A stretch of DNA of 64,000 bases from Heterostelium multicystogenum (Eukaryota > Evosea > Eumycetozoa > Acytosteliales > Acytosteliaceae). The stretch covers positions 41,873 to 105,872 of the forward strand of contig RCNN01000013.1 of the NCBI GenBank assembly GCA_003667245.1. The letters run 5' to 3'. Below, piece after piece: positions 38,213-49,109 of this stretch. Within the stretch, counting starts at the first letter, position 1; each line of letters starts with the position of its first letter. The notes under the pieces were generated by a model. That model saw nothing but the letters and a program-made list of their open reading frames with translations, was not told the origin of the DNA and did not search any database. The translations under genes and the position numbers were made by a program.

Positions 38213-38228
38213 GTGTATATTCATCCAG
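38213..38228. promoter_or_regulatory. LexA-box-like site upstream of uvrA
   Basis: GTGTATATTCATCCAG resembles the SOS box CTGT-N8-ACAG and closely resembles the uvrA box of enterics. It overlaps a TTGACA hexamer (38208-38213) and lies about 50 bases before uvrA in the uvrA/MFS-ssb divergent region. LexA control is inferred. Confidence 0.5.
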
Positions 38229-38278
38229 TCTTTAGCCGTATACTCCTGCATTATTTACGCCCGCCGTGCGAGGCCATC

Positions 38279-38579
38279 TTGGACAAGATCCTGATTCGTG
38301 GGGCTCGAACCCACAACCTGAAGAACATCGACCTGACCCTGCCACGGGACAAACTGATCGTCATCACCGGCTTGTCCGGGTCCGGCAAGTCGTCCCTGGC
38401 GTTTGACACGCTGTACGCCGAAGGCCAGCGCCGCTATGTGGAATCCCTGTCGGCCTATGCCCGCCAGTTCCTGTCGATGATGGAAAAGCCCGACGTCGAC
38501 ACCATCGAAGGCCTGTCGCCTGCGATTTCCATCGAACAGAAATCCACCTCCCACAACCCGCGTTCCACCGTGGGCACCA

Positions 38580-38610
<31 letters not shown>

Positions 38611-41115
38611 GTATGCCCGCGTCGGTATTCCCCGCTGCCCGGACCACGACATTCCCCTGGAAGCCCAGACCGTCAGCCAGATGGTCGACCTGGTGCTGGC
38701 CCAGCCGGAGGGCGCCAAGCTGATGCTGCTGGCACCGGTGATTCGCGAGCGCAAGGGTGAAACACCTTTCGGTCTTTGAAGAACTGCGTGCCCAGGGTTT
38801 CGTGCGTGCCCGCATCAACGGCAAGCTCTACGAGCTGGACGAAGCGCCGAAGCTGGATAAACAGAAGAAGCACTCGATTGATGTGGTCGTCGACCGTTTC
38901 AAGGTGCGTGCCGATTTGCAGCAGCGCCTGGCGGAGTCTTTCGAGACCGCGCTGAAGCTGGCAGACGGCATTGCCCTGGTGGCGCCGATGGACGACGAAC
39001 CCGGGGAAGAAATCATCTTCTCCGCGCGCTTCGCCTGCCCGAATCTGCGGCCATGCCATCAGCGAGCTGGAACCGAAGCTGTTTTCCTTCAACAACCCGG
39101 CCGGTGCTTGCCCGACCTGTGATGGCCTGGGGGTTAAGCAATTCTTCGACATCAAGCGCCTGGTCAACGGTGACCTCACACTGGCGGAGGGTGCGATACG
39201 TGGCTGGGACAGGCGTAACGTCTATTACTTCCAGATGCTGGGGTCGTTGGCTTCGCACTACAAGTTCAGCCTGGAAGTGCCGTTCAACGAACTGCCCGCC
39301 GAACAGCAGAAATTCATCCTGCATGGCAGCGGTTCGCAGAACGTCGACTTCAAGTATTTGAATGACCGTGGCGATATCGTCAAACGCTCGCACCCGTTCG
39401 AAGGCATCGTGCCGAACCTGGAGCGGCGCTACCGCGAGACAGAGTCCGCCAGCGTGCGCGAGGAGCTGGCCAAGTTCCTCAGCACCCAGCCTTGCCCGGA
39501 TTGCCGTGGCACACGCCTGCGCCGTGAGGCGCGGCATGTGTGGGTTGGCGAGAAGACCCTGCCGGCAGTGACCAACCTGCCGATTGGCGATGCCTGCGAA
39601 TACTTCGGCACGCTGAAACTGACGGGCCGCCGCGGGGAAATTGCCGACAAGATCCTCAAGGAGATTCGTGAACGGCTGCAGTTCCTGGTCAACGTGGGCC
39701 TGGACTACCTGTCGCTGGACCGCAGTGCCGACACGCTTTCCGGCGGTGAAGCCCAGCGGATTCGCTTGGCCAGCCAGATCGGTGCCGGCCTGGTGGGCGT
39801 GTTGTACATCCTCGATGAACCGTCGATTGGATTGCATCAACGGGACAACGACCGCTTGCTGGGCACGCTGAAGCACCTGCGGGACATCGGCAATACGGTG
39901 ATCGTGGTCGAGCACGATGAAGACGCGATTCGCCTGGCCGATTATGTGGTCGATATCGGCCCGGGAGCGGGTGTTCACGGTGGGCATATTGTCGCCGAGG
40001 GCACGCCGGCTGAAGTGATGGCGCATCCTGACTCGCTGACCGGTAAGTACCTGTCGGGTCGCGTGAAGATCGCCGTGCCGGCCAAACGCACCCCGCGCAA
40101 CAAGAAGATGGCACTGCACCTCAAGGGCGCGCGTGGCAACAACCTGCGCAATGTCGACCTGGAGATCCCGCTGGGCCTGCTGACCTGTGTGACCGGTGTA
40201 TCCGGTTCGGGCAAATCAACGCTGATCAACAACACGCTGTTCCCGTTGAGTGCCACTGCACTGAACGGCGCGACCACCCTGGAAGCCGCCGCTCACGACA
40301 GCATCAAGGGCCTGGAACACCTGGACAAGGTGGTCGATATCGACCAAAGCCCGATTGGCCGCACACCGCGCTCCAACCCGGCGACCTACACCGGGCTGTT
40401 CACGCCGATTCGCGAGCTGTTCGCCGGCGTGCCGGAATCGCGCTCCCGTGGCTACGGGCCTGGCCGGTTCTCGTTCAACGTCAAGGGCGGCCGCTGCGAA
40501 GCGTGCCAGGGCGATGGCTTGATCAAGGTGGAGATGCACTTCCTGCCGGACATCTACGTGCCGTGCGACGTGTGCAAGAGCAAACGCTACAACCGCGAAA
40601 CCCTGGAGATCAAGTACAAGGGCAAGAGCATCCACGAAACCCTCGAGATGACGATCGAGGAAGCGCGGGTGTTCTTCGACGCGGTACCGGCCCTGGCGCG
40701 CAAGCTGCAGACACTGATGGATGTTGGCCTGTCGTACATCAAGCTGGGTCAGTCGGCGACGACGCTGTCGGGTGGCGAGGCCCAGCGGGTCAAGCTGTCT
40801 CGCGAGCTGTCCAAGCGTGATACCGGCAAGACGCTGTACATCCTCGACGAGCCGACCACAGGCCTGCACTTCGCGGATATCCAGCAATTGCTGGATGTGC
40901 TGCATCGCCTGCGTGACCACGGCAACACGGTGGTAGTGATCGAGCACAATCTGGATGTGATCAAGACCGCCGACTGGCTGGTGGACCTGGGGCCGGAAGG
41001 CGGTTCCAAAGGTGGGCAGATCATTGCGGTCGGCACACCGGAGCAAGTCTCGGAGATGAAGCAGTCTCACACCGGCTTCTACCTCAAGCCTCTGCTGGCT
41101 CGCGACAAGGACTGA
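38279..41115 (+). CDS. uvrA: Excinuclease ABC subunit A, two frameshifts
   Basis: UvrA finds bulky DNA lesions for nucleotide excision repair. The first ATPase has Walker [38 protein letters not shown], a zinc finger ([13 protein letters not shown] ... CPTCDGLG) and the signature [39 protein letters not shown]; the second has [30 protein letters not shown]...CDVCKSKRY and [14 protein letters not shown] with [13 protein letters not shown] start at the TTG at 38279 ([12 protein letters not shown]), preceded by GAGG. Extra bases near 38760 and 39042 break the frame; both lie in the first half. A terminator follows. Confidence 0.97.
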
Positions 41116-41130
41116 TTGTTCAGCCCCACG

Positions 41131-41170
41131 AAAAAGCCCCTGTCACCGTGTAAGTGACAGGGGCTTTTTT
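41131..41170. terminator. Terminator hairpin after uvrA
   Basis: AAAAAGCCCCTGTCAC pairs with GTGACAGGGGCTTTTTT across a CGTGTAA loop. It separates uvrA from the convergent bfr gene and has T runs on both strands. Confidence 0.93.
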
Positions 41171-41184
41171 AGTAGCTGGAGGAA

Positions 41185-41650
41185 TCAGAACTGCGATTGC
41201 AGGTAATTCTCCAGGCCAATCAGCTTGATCAGGCCCAACTGCTTTTCCAGCCAGTAGGTGTGATCTTCTTCGGTGTCATTCAACTGCACCCGCAGGATTT
41301 CCCGCGTGACGTAGTCGTTTGTGCTGCTCGCAGAGCTCAATGCCCTTGCAGAGCGCGGCACGGACCTTGTACTCAAGGCGCAAGTCGCTGGCGAGCATCT
41401 CAGGCACCGTGGTGCCGGTATCCAGGTCGTCGGGACGCATACGGGGCGTGCCTTCGAGCATCAGGATACGGCGCATCAGTGCGTCGGCGTGCTGTGCCTC
41501 TTCTTCCATTTCATGGTTGATACGCTCGTAGAGCTCGGTAAAGCCCCAGTCTTCGTACATCCGCGAGTGAATGAAATATTGGTCACGAGCTGCCAGTTCG
41601 CCCGTCAGCAACGTGTTGAGGTAATCGATTACGTCGGGGTGACCTTGCAT
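41185..41650 (-). CDS. bfr: Bacterioferritin, one frameshift
   Basis: The four-helix ferritin carries the di-iron ligands in [38 protein letters not shown] and the C-terminal [18 protein letters not shown]; a Met suited to haem binding lies at MRRILMLEG. It starts [12 protein letters not shown] at 41650. One extra A near 41324 (CAC AAA in place of CAC AAC) breaks the frame before [12 protein letters not shown]. It stores iron and limits Fenton chemistry; it is next to katA, as in other pseudomonads, where the two act together. Confidence 0.95.
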
Positions 41651-41763
41651 CGCCCTACATCTCCCTGCTTGAAAGTCTGTAGTTTGAACCATGATGACCC
41701 GGAGGTCACGGGACCAACGGCAGAAAAGTGAAGATTTCCGGTGAAAAGTAGCTTAAATAACGC

Positions 41764-41790
41764 AAAAACCGCCCAAATGAGGGCGGTTCT
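41764..41790 (-). terminator. Terminator after katA
   Basis: On the minus strand AACCGCCC and GGGCGGTT form an eight-pair stem around CTCATTTG-like loop sequence, followed by a T run. It lies about 16 bases past the katA stop. Confidence 0.85.
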
Positions 41791-41805
41791 GCTTATCGTT
41801 TAGAG

Positions 41806-43262
41806 TCAGTTAAGCGATACACCCAGTGCAGATGCGATCCCTTCTCCATAAGCCGGGTCGGCCTTGAAGAAGTACTGCAACTGGCGCTGCCACCCACGTC
41901 GCTGGAAACACCCGCCATTGCGCCGGCGATATTGTTGATCAGCAGGGCTTTCTGCTCATCGTTCATCAGGCGGAACAGCGCACCGGCATGGCTGTAGTAG
42001 TCGGTATCTTCGCGGTGATCGTAACGATCAGCCGCACCGCTCAGGGCCAAGGCTGGCTCGGCGTACTGAGGAGCCTGCTTCGGCGCATCGGCGTAGCTGT
42101 TTGGGCTCGTAATTGGGGGCCGCACCACCATTGGAGCCGAATGCCATCGAACCATCACGCTGGTAGCTGTTGACCGGGCTGCGTGGCGCATTCACCGGCA
42201 GTTGCTGGTGATTGGTACCTACGCGGTAGCGATGGGCATCGGCGTAAGCGAACACGCGCCCCTTGCAGCATGCGGTCTGGCGACAGGCCAACACCCGGGA
42301 CCATGTTGCTTGGACCGAAAGCCGCCTGTTCAACTTCAGCGAAGTAGTTCAGCGGGTTGCGGTTCAGTTCCAGCTCACCCACTTCGATCAGCGGGAACTC
42401 TTTCTGCGACCAGGTCTTGGTCACGTCGAACGGGTTTTCGTAGTGAGCGTTGGCCTGGGCCTCAGTCATGATCTGAATGCACACGCGCCATTTTCGGGAA
42501 GTCACCACGCTCAATAGCACCGAACAGATCGCGCTGAGCGTAATCAGGGTCGGTACCCGCCAGGCGTGCAGCGTCAGCCGGCGCCAGGTTCTTGATACCT
42601 TGCTTGGTCTTGTAGTGCCACTTCACCCAGTGACGCTCGCCTTTGGCGTTAATCAAGCTGTAGGTGTGACTGCCGAAGCCGTGCATGTGACGGTAGCCAT
42701 CCGGGATGCCACGGTCCGAAAACAGGATGGTGACCTGGTGCAGCGCCTCAGGGGAGTGCGACCAGAAGTCCCACATCATCTGTGCACTTTTCAGGTTGCT
42801 TTGCGGCAGGCGCTTTTGGGTGTGGATAAAGTCGGGAAACTTCAGCGGGTCGCGGATGAAGAACACCGGGGTGTTGTTTACCAACGATGTCCAGTTGCCT
42901 TCTTCGGTGTAGAACTTCAACGCGAAACCACGCGGGTCGCGCTCAGTATCAGCCGAACCACGCTCGCCACCCACCGTGGAGAAGCGCAGGAAAGTCGGAG
43001 TTTGCTTGCCCACAGAATCGAAGAGCTTGGCGCTGGTGTACTGCGTGATGTCTTGAGTGACGGTGAAGGTACCGTAAGCGCCCGAGCCTTTGGCGTGTAC
43101 ACGACGCTCAGGAATGTTTTCACGGTTGAAGTGAGCGAGCTTCTCGATCAGGTGAAAGTCGTCGAGCAGCAGCGGCGGGCCGCGTGGCCGGCGGAACGGG
43201 AATTCTGGTTATCCGCGACAGGTGCGCCGCTGGCGGGTAGTAAGGGTTTTATTCTGGCTCAT
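41806..43262 (-). CDS. katA: Monofunctional haem catalase, about six frameshifts
   Basis: Clade-3 catalase, removing hydrogen peroxide. The start is the ATG at 43262 (MSQNKTLTT) after GAGGAAG. Family segments: [29 protein letters not shown] with the distal His, [101 protein letters not shown], then the haem-ligand region [23 protein letters not shown] with the proximal Tyr. Breaks lie near 43238, 43185, 42485, 42275, 42105 and 41890. The end ASALGVSLN with TGA at 41806 follows the corrected frame. Confidence 0.93.
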
Positions 43263-43366
43263 GCTCAATCTTCCTCAGGTCAGTCTCGGAACTGCCGGCT
43301 AATCGGCTTGGAGCGATTATTGATCAGGAAGATGACACCATCAAATTTATTAAATCATACCCACCG

Positions 43367-43381
43367 ATAGAAATTAACTAA
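43367..43381 (-). promoter_or_regulatory. Possible OxyR half-sites upstream of katA
   Basis: Read on the minus strand, TTAG-N7-CTAT matches half of the OxyR pattern ATAG-N7-CTAT-N7-ATAG-N7-CTAT; the next two tetrads match poorly. It lies about 105 bases before the katA start in an AT-rich region. Weak. Confidence 0.25.
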
Positions 43382-43464
43382 CGATCCATCCGAACGGATA
43401 TCAGAAGTAGCTGCACGGGCTGAACGTGTATTCGCTCGAGGTAATTCCAGTTTTCAACGCGCAC

Positions 43465-43490
43465 AAAAAACCGGGCACTAGGCCCGGTTC
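43465..43490 (-). terminator. Terminator of the alpha operon after rplQ
   Basis: On the minus strand AACCGGGC and GCCCGGTT form an eight-pair stem followed by TTTTTT. It lies about 20 bases past the rplQ stop and ends the long ribosomal operon. Confidence 0.9.
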
Positions 43491-43509
43491 TTCGTTACAG
43501 ACTGACGTC

Positions 43510-43896
43510 TTACTCAGCGGATACAGCTTCACCGCCAACTGGACGATCGATCAGCTCAACGTACGCCATAGGCGCGTTGTCACCAGCGCGGAAACCGCAC
43601 TTGAGGATGCGCAGGTAGCCACCCTCACGGGTAGCGTAACGCTTGCCCAGGTCGTTGAAGAGCTTACCAACGATAGCTTTCGAACGGGTACGGTCGAAAG
43701 CCAGACGGCGGTTAGCCAGGCTGTCTGTCTTGGCCAAAGTAATCAGCGGCTCAGCAACGCGACGCAGTTCTTTAGCTTTCGGCAGTGTAGTTTTGATCAG
43801 CTCGTGCTCGAACAGCGACACCGCCATGTTCTGGAACATAGCCTTACGGTGCGAGCTGGTACGGCTCAGGTGACGACCACTTTTACGATGACGCAT
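43510..43896 (-). CDS. rplQ: 50S ribosomal protein L17
   Basis: Intact 128 residues: [20 protein letters not shown] at the basic N terminus, then [65 protein letters not shown]17 binds domain III of 23S rRNA near the exit tunnel. It is the last gene of the alpha operon, 41 bases after rpoA, and is followed by a strong terminator. Confidence 0.98.
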   Translation of the reverse strand: MRHRKSGRHLSRTSSHRKAMFQNMAVSLFEHELIKTTLPKAKELRRVAEPLITLAKTDSLANRRLAFDRTRSKAIVGKLFNDLGKRYATREGGYLRILKCGFRAGDNAPMAYVELIDRPVGGEAVSAE

Positions 43897-43937
43897 GGTT
43901 CATTCCTTACCAAACTCACGTTCGGTGATTACGACGA

Positions 43938-44941
43938 TCAGGCAGTCGCCTTGTCGTCCTTCTTAAGACTTGCAGGCGGCCAGTTGTCGAGGCGCATGCC
44001 GAGGGACAGACCGCGGGAGGCCAGAACGTCCTTGATTTCAGTCAAGGATTTCTTGCCCAGGTTCGGAGTCTTCAACAGTTCTACTTCGGTGCGCTGAATC
44101 AGATCACCGATGTAGTAAATGTTTTCCGCCTTAAGGCAGTTAGCCGAACGTACAGTCAGTTCCAGATCGTCAACCGGGCGAAGCAGGATCGGATCGATCT
44201 CGTCTTCCTGCTCGATTACCACTGGTTCGCTGTCACCCTTGAGGTCGACGAACGCAGCCAACTGCTGTTGCAGAATGGTTGCAGCGCGGCGGATAGCCTC
44301 TTCAGGATCCAGAGTACCGTTGGTTTCCAGATCAATAACCAGCTTGTTCCAGGTTAGTACGCTGTTCGACACGGGCGTTTTCCACCACGTATGCGATACG
44401 GCGAACCGGGCTGAACGAAGAGTCGAGCTGCAAGCGACCAATGCTGCGGCTTTCGTCTTCATCGCTCTGACGCGAGTCGGCCGGTTCATAACCACGACCA
44501 CGAGCTACGGTGAGCTTCATGTTCAGGGCGCCGTTAGACGCCAGGTTAGCGATTACGTGATCGGGATTAACGATCTCGACATCATGATCCAGCTGAATAT
44601 CGGCAGCGGTAACCACCCCCGAACCCTTCTTCGACAAGGTCAGCGTAAACTTCGTCACGGCCGTGCAGCTTGATAGCCAGACCTTTAAGGTTCAACAGGA
44701 TTTCAATTACGTCTTCCTGTACACCTTCGATGGCGCTGTACTCGTGGAGCACACCGTCAATCTCGGCCTCGACTACTGCACAGCCGGGCATTGAGGACAA
44801 CAGGATGCGGCGCAGCGCGTTGCCCAGGGTGTGGCCAAAACCACGCTCGAGAGGCTCGAGAGTGATCTTGGCGCGGGTTGGACTGACAACCTGCACATCA
44901 ATGTGACGGGGTGTCAGGAACTCATTTACCGAAATCTGCAT
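43938..44941 (-). CDS. rpoA: RNA polymerase alpha subunit, two frameshifts
   Basis: The N-terminal domain reads [63 protein letters not shown]; the C-terminal domain has [63 protein letters not shown], which contacts UP elements and activators. One extra base near 44647 (correct reading [13 protein letters not shown]) and one near 44347 ([14 protein letters not shown]) break an essential gene, so both are almost certainly sequence errors. Part of the alpha operon between rpsD and rplQ. Confidence 0.97.
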
Positions 44942-44963
44942 GGATGCACCTATTTTCTAGCCC

Positions 44964-45585
44964 TTACTTGGAGTAGAGCTCGACCAATCAGGCTTTCGTT
45001 GATGTCGGCGGACAGATCACTGCGAGCAGGAACGTTCTTGAAAACGCCCGACTTCTTCTCAGTGTCTACTTCTACCCATTCTACGCGGCCACGTTGGGCA
45101 CACAGATCGAGAGCTTGGACAATGCGAAGTTGATTTTTTGCTTTCTCGCGAATCGCGACCACGTCACCAGCACGAACCTGGTACGACGGGACGTTAACGG
45201 TTTGGCCGTTTACGCTGACGGATTTGTGCGATACCAGCTGACGGATTCGGCACGAGTCGAACCAAAGCCCATACGGTATACAACGTTGTCCAGACGGCAT
45301 TCGAGCAGTTGCAGCAGGTTTTCACCGGTTGCACCTTTCTTGCCAGCAGCTTCTTTGTAGTAGCCGCTGAACTGACGCTCGAGAACGCCGTAGATACGAC
45401 GGACCTTCTGCTTTTCACGCAGTTGGGTGCCGTAGTCGGACTGGCGACCGCGGCGTTGGCCGTGGATACCAGGTGCTGCTTCAATGTTGCACTTCGATTC
45501 GATCGCGCGCACGCCGCTCTTCAGAAAGAGATCGGTGCCTTCACGACGAGCGAGTTTTGCATTTTGGACCAATGTAACGAGCCAT
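44964..45585 (-). CDS. rpsD: 30S ribosomal protein S4, three frameshifts
   Basis: S4 nucleates 30S assembly and in E. coli represses the alpha operon. The start is the ATG at 45585 ([16 protein letters not shown]) after one extra A near 45558 is removed. The middle reads [58 protein letters not shown]; another break near 45260 leads to [29 protein letters not shown] (the S4 RNA-binding domain). One extra base near 44988 displaces the expected end VELYSK and its TAA at 44964. Confidence 0.97.
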
Positions 45586-45603
45586 TCTTTACAATCTCCT
45601 GGA

Positions 45604-45993
45604 TTACACGCGGCGCTTCTTCGGCGGACGGCACCCGTTATGCGGGATTGGCGTCACGTCGGTGATGCTGGCGATCTTATAGCCACAGCCGTTCAATGCA
45701 CGGACAGCAGACTCACGACCTGGACCTGGACCTTTGACGTTGACGTCGAGGTTTTTCAGGCCATATTCCAGCGCAGCTTGACCAGCACGTTCAGCAGCTA
45801 CTTGAGCAGCAAACGGGGTGGACTTGCGGGAACCGCGGAAACCCGAACCACCGGAGGTAGCCCAAGAAAGCGCGTTACCTTGACGGTCGGTGATGGTCAC
45901 GATTGTGTTGTTAAAAGATGCATGGATGTGGGCGATGCCATCAACCACTGTCTTTTTAACTTTTTTACGAGGACGAGCAGCAGGTTTTGCCAT
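45604..45993 (-). CDS. rpsK: 30S ribosomal protein S11
   Basis: Intact 129 residues: [70 protein letters not shown] and [45 protein letters not shown]11 sits on the 30S platform and shapes the mRNA path. It lies between rpsM and rpsD in the alpha operon. Confidence 0.98.
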   Translation of the reverse strand: MAKPAARPRKKVKKTVVDGIAHIHASFNNTIVTITDRQGNALSWATSGGSGFRGSRKSTPFAAQVAAERAGQAALEYGLKNLDVNVKGPGPGRESAVRALNGCGYKIASITDVTPIPHNGCRPPKKRRV

Positions 45994-46023
45994 GATTAAT
46001 TTCCTGTCGATTCGCGTGGGCGA

Positions 46024-46380
46024 TTACTTGCGGATCGGCTTACGCGGACCTTTACGGGTACGCGCGTTAGTCTTGGTACGCTGACCGCGTACTGGAAGAC
46101 CACGACGATGACGCAGACCACGGTAGCAACCGAGGTCCATCAAACGCTTGATTTTCATGTTGATTTCGCGACGCAGGTCACCTTCAGTGGTGAACTTCGC
46201 CACTTCGCCACGCAACAGCTCAATCTGCTCGTCGCTCAGATCCTTGATCTTTGCGGCTGGGTTTACCCCAGTATCTGCGCAAATTTTCTGCGCAGTAGTG
46301 CGACCAACACCATAGATGTAGGTCAGCGAGATAACAGTGTGCTTGTTATCTGGAATGTTAACGCCTGCAATACGGGCCAT
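46024..46380 (-). CDS. rpsM: 30S ribosomal protein S13
   Basis: Intact 118 residues: [34 protein letters not shown] at the N terminus and [35 protein letters not shown] at the basic C terminus, which bridges to L5 and touches the P-site tRNA. It is the first gene of the alpha operon; a 129-base gap with a hairpin separates it from rpmJ. Confidence 0.98.
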
Positions 46381-46468
46381 TCAGTGGGACTCCAATTGAC
46401 AGCTACCTACGCCCCGGAAGCCAAGAAATAGGGCGCGAGATAATATCGCTGTAATAACAAATAATCAA

Positions 46469-46492
46469 CCCGGCAGCGCACTAGCTGCCGGG
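46469..46492. promoter_or_regulatory. Hairpin between rpmJ and rpsM (spc/alpha operon boundary)
   Basis: CCCGGCAGC (46469-46477) and GCTGCCGGG (46484-46492) form a perfect nine-pair stem with a six-base loop in the leader of rpsM. In E. coli this boundary carries the S4 translational operator; here the stem could be part of such a control site or a weak terminator. Role inferred. Confidence 0.55.
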
Positions 46493-46509
46493 CTTCAAGC
46501 GGATCACAC

Positions 46510-46627
46510 TCAGCCTTGGCGCTGTTTGTGACGCGGTTCCGCGCTGCAAATTACTCGAACAACACCTTCGCGGCGAATAATCTTGCAGTTACGGCACAGC
46601 TTTTTTCACCGATGCACGAACTTTCAT
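46510..46627 (-). CDS. rpmJ: 50S ribosomal protein L36, one frameshift
   Basis: The 38-codon gene reads [38 protein letters not shown] once one A is removed from the T6/A6 run near 46602-46607; as written it hits a stop after the first turns. Cys-x2-Cys, a third Cys and a C-terminal His form the zinc ribbon of the C+ type L36. It lies between secY and rpsM. Confidence 0.93.
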
Positions 46628-46654
46628 CACCAACTCCTCGAACCTTATGGGTAC

Positions 46655-47984
46655 TCAGCGCAACATGCCGCTGCCGTAACCCTTCAGGTTGGCTTTCTTC
46701 ATCAGGGATTCGTACTGGTGCGAAACGAGGTGCGATTGTACTTGGGACATGAAGTCCATCACAACCACGACGACGATCAGCAACGAGGTCCCGCCAAGGT
46801 AGAACGGAACGTTTGCTGCAACCACCAGGAACTGGGGCAACAGGCAAACGGCCGTCATATATAGAGCACCGAACATGGTCAAGCGAGTCAGAACGCCATC
46901 AATGTAGCGCGCAGACTGCTCACCTGGACGAATACCCGGAATAAAGGCACCGGACTTCTTCAGGTTTTTCCGCTACGTCTTTCGGATTGAACATCAACGC
47001 CGTATAGAAGAAGCAGAAGAAAATAATCCCTGCACTAAACAGCAGAATATTCAACGGCTGACCAGGAGCGATCGACTGCGAGATGTCCTGCAACCAGCCC
47101 ATACCTTCAGACTGACCGAACCAGGCACCCAACGAAGCCGGAAACAGCAAAATGCTGCTCGCGAAAATGGCAGGAATAACCCCGGCCATGTTCACTTTCA
47201 GCGGCAGGTGGCTGGTCTGCGCGGCAAAGACCTTGCGGCCCTGCTGACGCTTGGCGTAGTGAACAGCAATACGACGCTGGCCACGCTCAATGAACACCAC
47301 AAAACCGATAATCGCTACTGCCAACAAACCGATGGCAACCAGGGCGAAGATATTGATATCACCCTGACGTGCAGACTCGAAAGACTGCCCAATCGCTCTC
47401 GGAAGACCGGCAACGATACCTGCGAAAATCAACATCGAGATACCGTTACCAACACCACGCTCAGTAATCTGCTCACCCAGCCACATCATGAACATCGCAC
47501 CAGCCACAAATGTGGATACCGCGACGAAATGGAAGCCAAAGTCACCAGTGAACGCAACACCCTGCCCGGCCAGGCCAACGGACATGCCGATAGCCTGGAC
47601 CAGGGCGAGGATGACAGTGCCGTAGCGGGTGTACTGGCTTATCTTGCGACGGCCAGCTTCACCTTCCTTCTTCAACTGCTCCAACTGCGGACTGACGGCG
47701 GTCATCAGTTGCATGATGATCGATGCCGAGATGTACGGCATGATCCCAGTGCAAAGATGCTCATCCGTTCCAGCGCGCCGCCGGAAAACATGTTGAACAA
47801 GCTAAGAATGGTCCCCTCATTTCTGTCGAAACAGGTCTGCGAGTCGGTCCGGGTTGATACCTGGAACCGGGATGTGTGCGCCTATTCGGTAGACGATAAT
47901 CGCCAGGAACAGAAAACGCAGACGAGCCCAAAGTTCAGACATACCGCCTTTGCCGAGCGCTGAGAGAGCACCTTGCTTAGCCAT
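46655..47984 (-). CDS. secY: Preprotein translocase subunit SecY, three frameshifts
   Basis: SecY is the protein-conducting channel of the Sec machinery. Starting at 47984 ([27 protein letters not shown]), it has ten helices: [88 protein letters not shown], and so on to [17 protein letters not shown]. Breaks lie near 47820 (+1), 47745 (-1) and 46965 (+1). The gene is essential, so these are almost certainly errors. The start follows the rplO stop immediately, and the gene is the penultimate member of the spc operon. Confidence 0.96.
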
Positions 47985-48422
47985 TTATTCCTCGAACTTG
48001 CCGCCAGCTGCTTCGATAGCCGAACGCGCACCTTTGGTGGCGCCGATTCCCTTGCCGATAGTGACAGCGCGAGTCACTTCACCGGACAGCATGATTTTCA
48101 CACGCTGTACGTTGACGTTGATCACGTTGGCATCTTTCAGGGTCTGCACGGTAACGATGTCGCCTTCCACTTTGGCCAGCTCGGACAGACGCACTTCTGC
48201 GCGGTCCATGGCTTTCAGGGAAACGAAACCGAACTTCGGCAGGCGACGATGCAGCGGCTGTTGACCGCCTTCAAAGCCTGGAGCGATGGTGCCACCGGAG
48301 CGGGAGGACTGACCTTTGTGGCCACGGCCACCGGTCTTGCCCAAACCACTACCGATACCACGGCCCGGACGATGCTTTTCGCGACGGGAACCCGGCGCTG
48401 GACTCAGATCATTGAGTTTCAT
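47985..48422 (-). CDS. rplO: 50S ribosomal protein L15
   Basis: Intact: [44 protein letters not shown] (long flexible basic N-terminal arm), then [17 protein letters not shown] and the globular [30 protein letters not shown]. 145 residues. I use the ATG at 48422; the open frame extends slightly upstream through the rpmD stop. L15 helps fold 23S rRNA late in assembly. Confidence 0.97.
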   Translation of the reverse strand: MKLNDLSPAPGSRREKHRPGRGIGSGLGKTGGRGHKGQSSRSGGTIAPGFEGGQQPLHRRLPKFGFVSLKAMDRAEVRLSELAKVEGDIVTVQTLKDANVINVNVQRVKIMLSGEVTRAVTIGKGIGATKGARSAIEAAGGKFEE

Positions 48423-48426
48423 CGAA

Positions 48427-48603
48427 TTAACCCTCGACACGCAGCATGTAGTAAGCCTTGTTGATCATCCCGCGATTCTCGGGAGTATCAAGTACTTCTA
48501 CAGTGTGACCGATGCGACGCAGACCCAAACCCTTAACGCACAATTTGTGGTTAGGGATGCGGCCGGTCATGCTTTTGATCAGCGTTACTTTAACGGTAGC
48601 CAT
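48427..48603 (-). CDS. rpmD: 50S ribosomal protein L30
   Basis: 58 residues, too short for many ORF screens: [58 protein letters not shown]. This is the complete L30 sequence, with the [14 protein letters not shown] signature. It starts two bases after the rpsE stop and ends four bases before rplO. Confidence 0.97.
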   Translation of the reverse strand: MATVKVTLIKSMTGRIPNHKLCVKGLGLRRIGHTVEVLDTPENRGMINKAYYMLRVEG

Positions 48604-48605
48604 GA

Positions 48606-49106
48606 TCAGAAGATCTCCTTGACGCTTTTGCCACGCTTGGCGGCAATGGATTCAGGAGACTGCATTGCTTTCAAACCCTTGAAAGTGGCGTGAACCACGT
48701 TTACCGGGTTAGTCGAGCCGTAGCACTTGGCCAGAACGTTCTGAACGCCAGCAACTTCGAGGACAGCACGCATAGCGCCGCCAGCGATGATACCGGTACC
48801 TTCAGAGGCAGGCTGCATGTACACCTTCGAAGCGCCGTGAGCGGACTTCATTGCGTACTGCAGAGTGGTGCCGTTCAGATCAACTTGGATCATGTTGCGA
48901 CGAGCAGCTTCCATTGCCTTCTGGATCGCAGCAGGCACTTCACGTGACTTGCCACGGCCGAAGCCAACGCGCCCTTTACCATCACCTACCACGGTCAACG
49001 CGGTGAAAGTGAAGATACGGCCGCCTTTAACGGTTTTGGCTACGCGGTTAACTTGAACCAGCTTCTCAATGTAGCCTTCGTCGCGCTTTTGGTCGTTATT
49101 TGACAT
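48606..49106 (-). CDS. rpsE: 30S ribosomal protein S5
   Basis: Intact 166 residues: [58 protein letters not shown] (RNA-binding loop implicated in accuracy and spectinomycin response), then [42 protein letters not shown]. Part of the spc operon between rplR and rpmD. Confidence 0.98.
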   Translation of the reverse strand: MSNNDQKRDEGYIEKLVQVNRVAKTVKGGRIFTFTALTVVGDGKGRVGFGRGKSREVPAAIQKAMEAARRNMIQVDLNGTTLQYAMKSAHGASKVYMQPASEGTGIIAGGAMRAVLEVAGVQNVLAKCYGSTNPVNVVHATFKGLKAMQSPESIAAKRGKSVKEIF

Positions 49107-49109
49107 AAC

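Noticed and set aside
36175..47984. Programmed ribosomal frameshifting in ssb, uvrA, rpoA, secY and others
   Set aside because: There is no slippery heptamer or downstream structure pattern, and the same error type occurs in unrelated genes throughout; sequence error is simpler.
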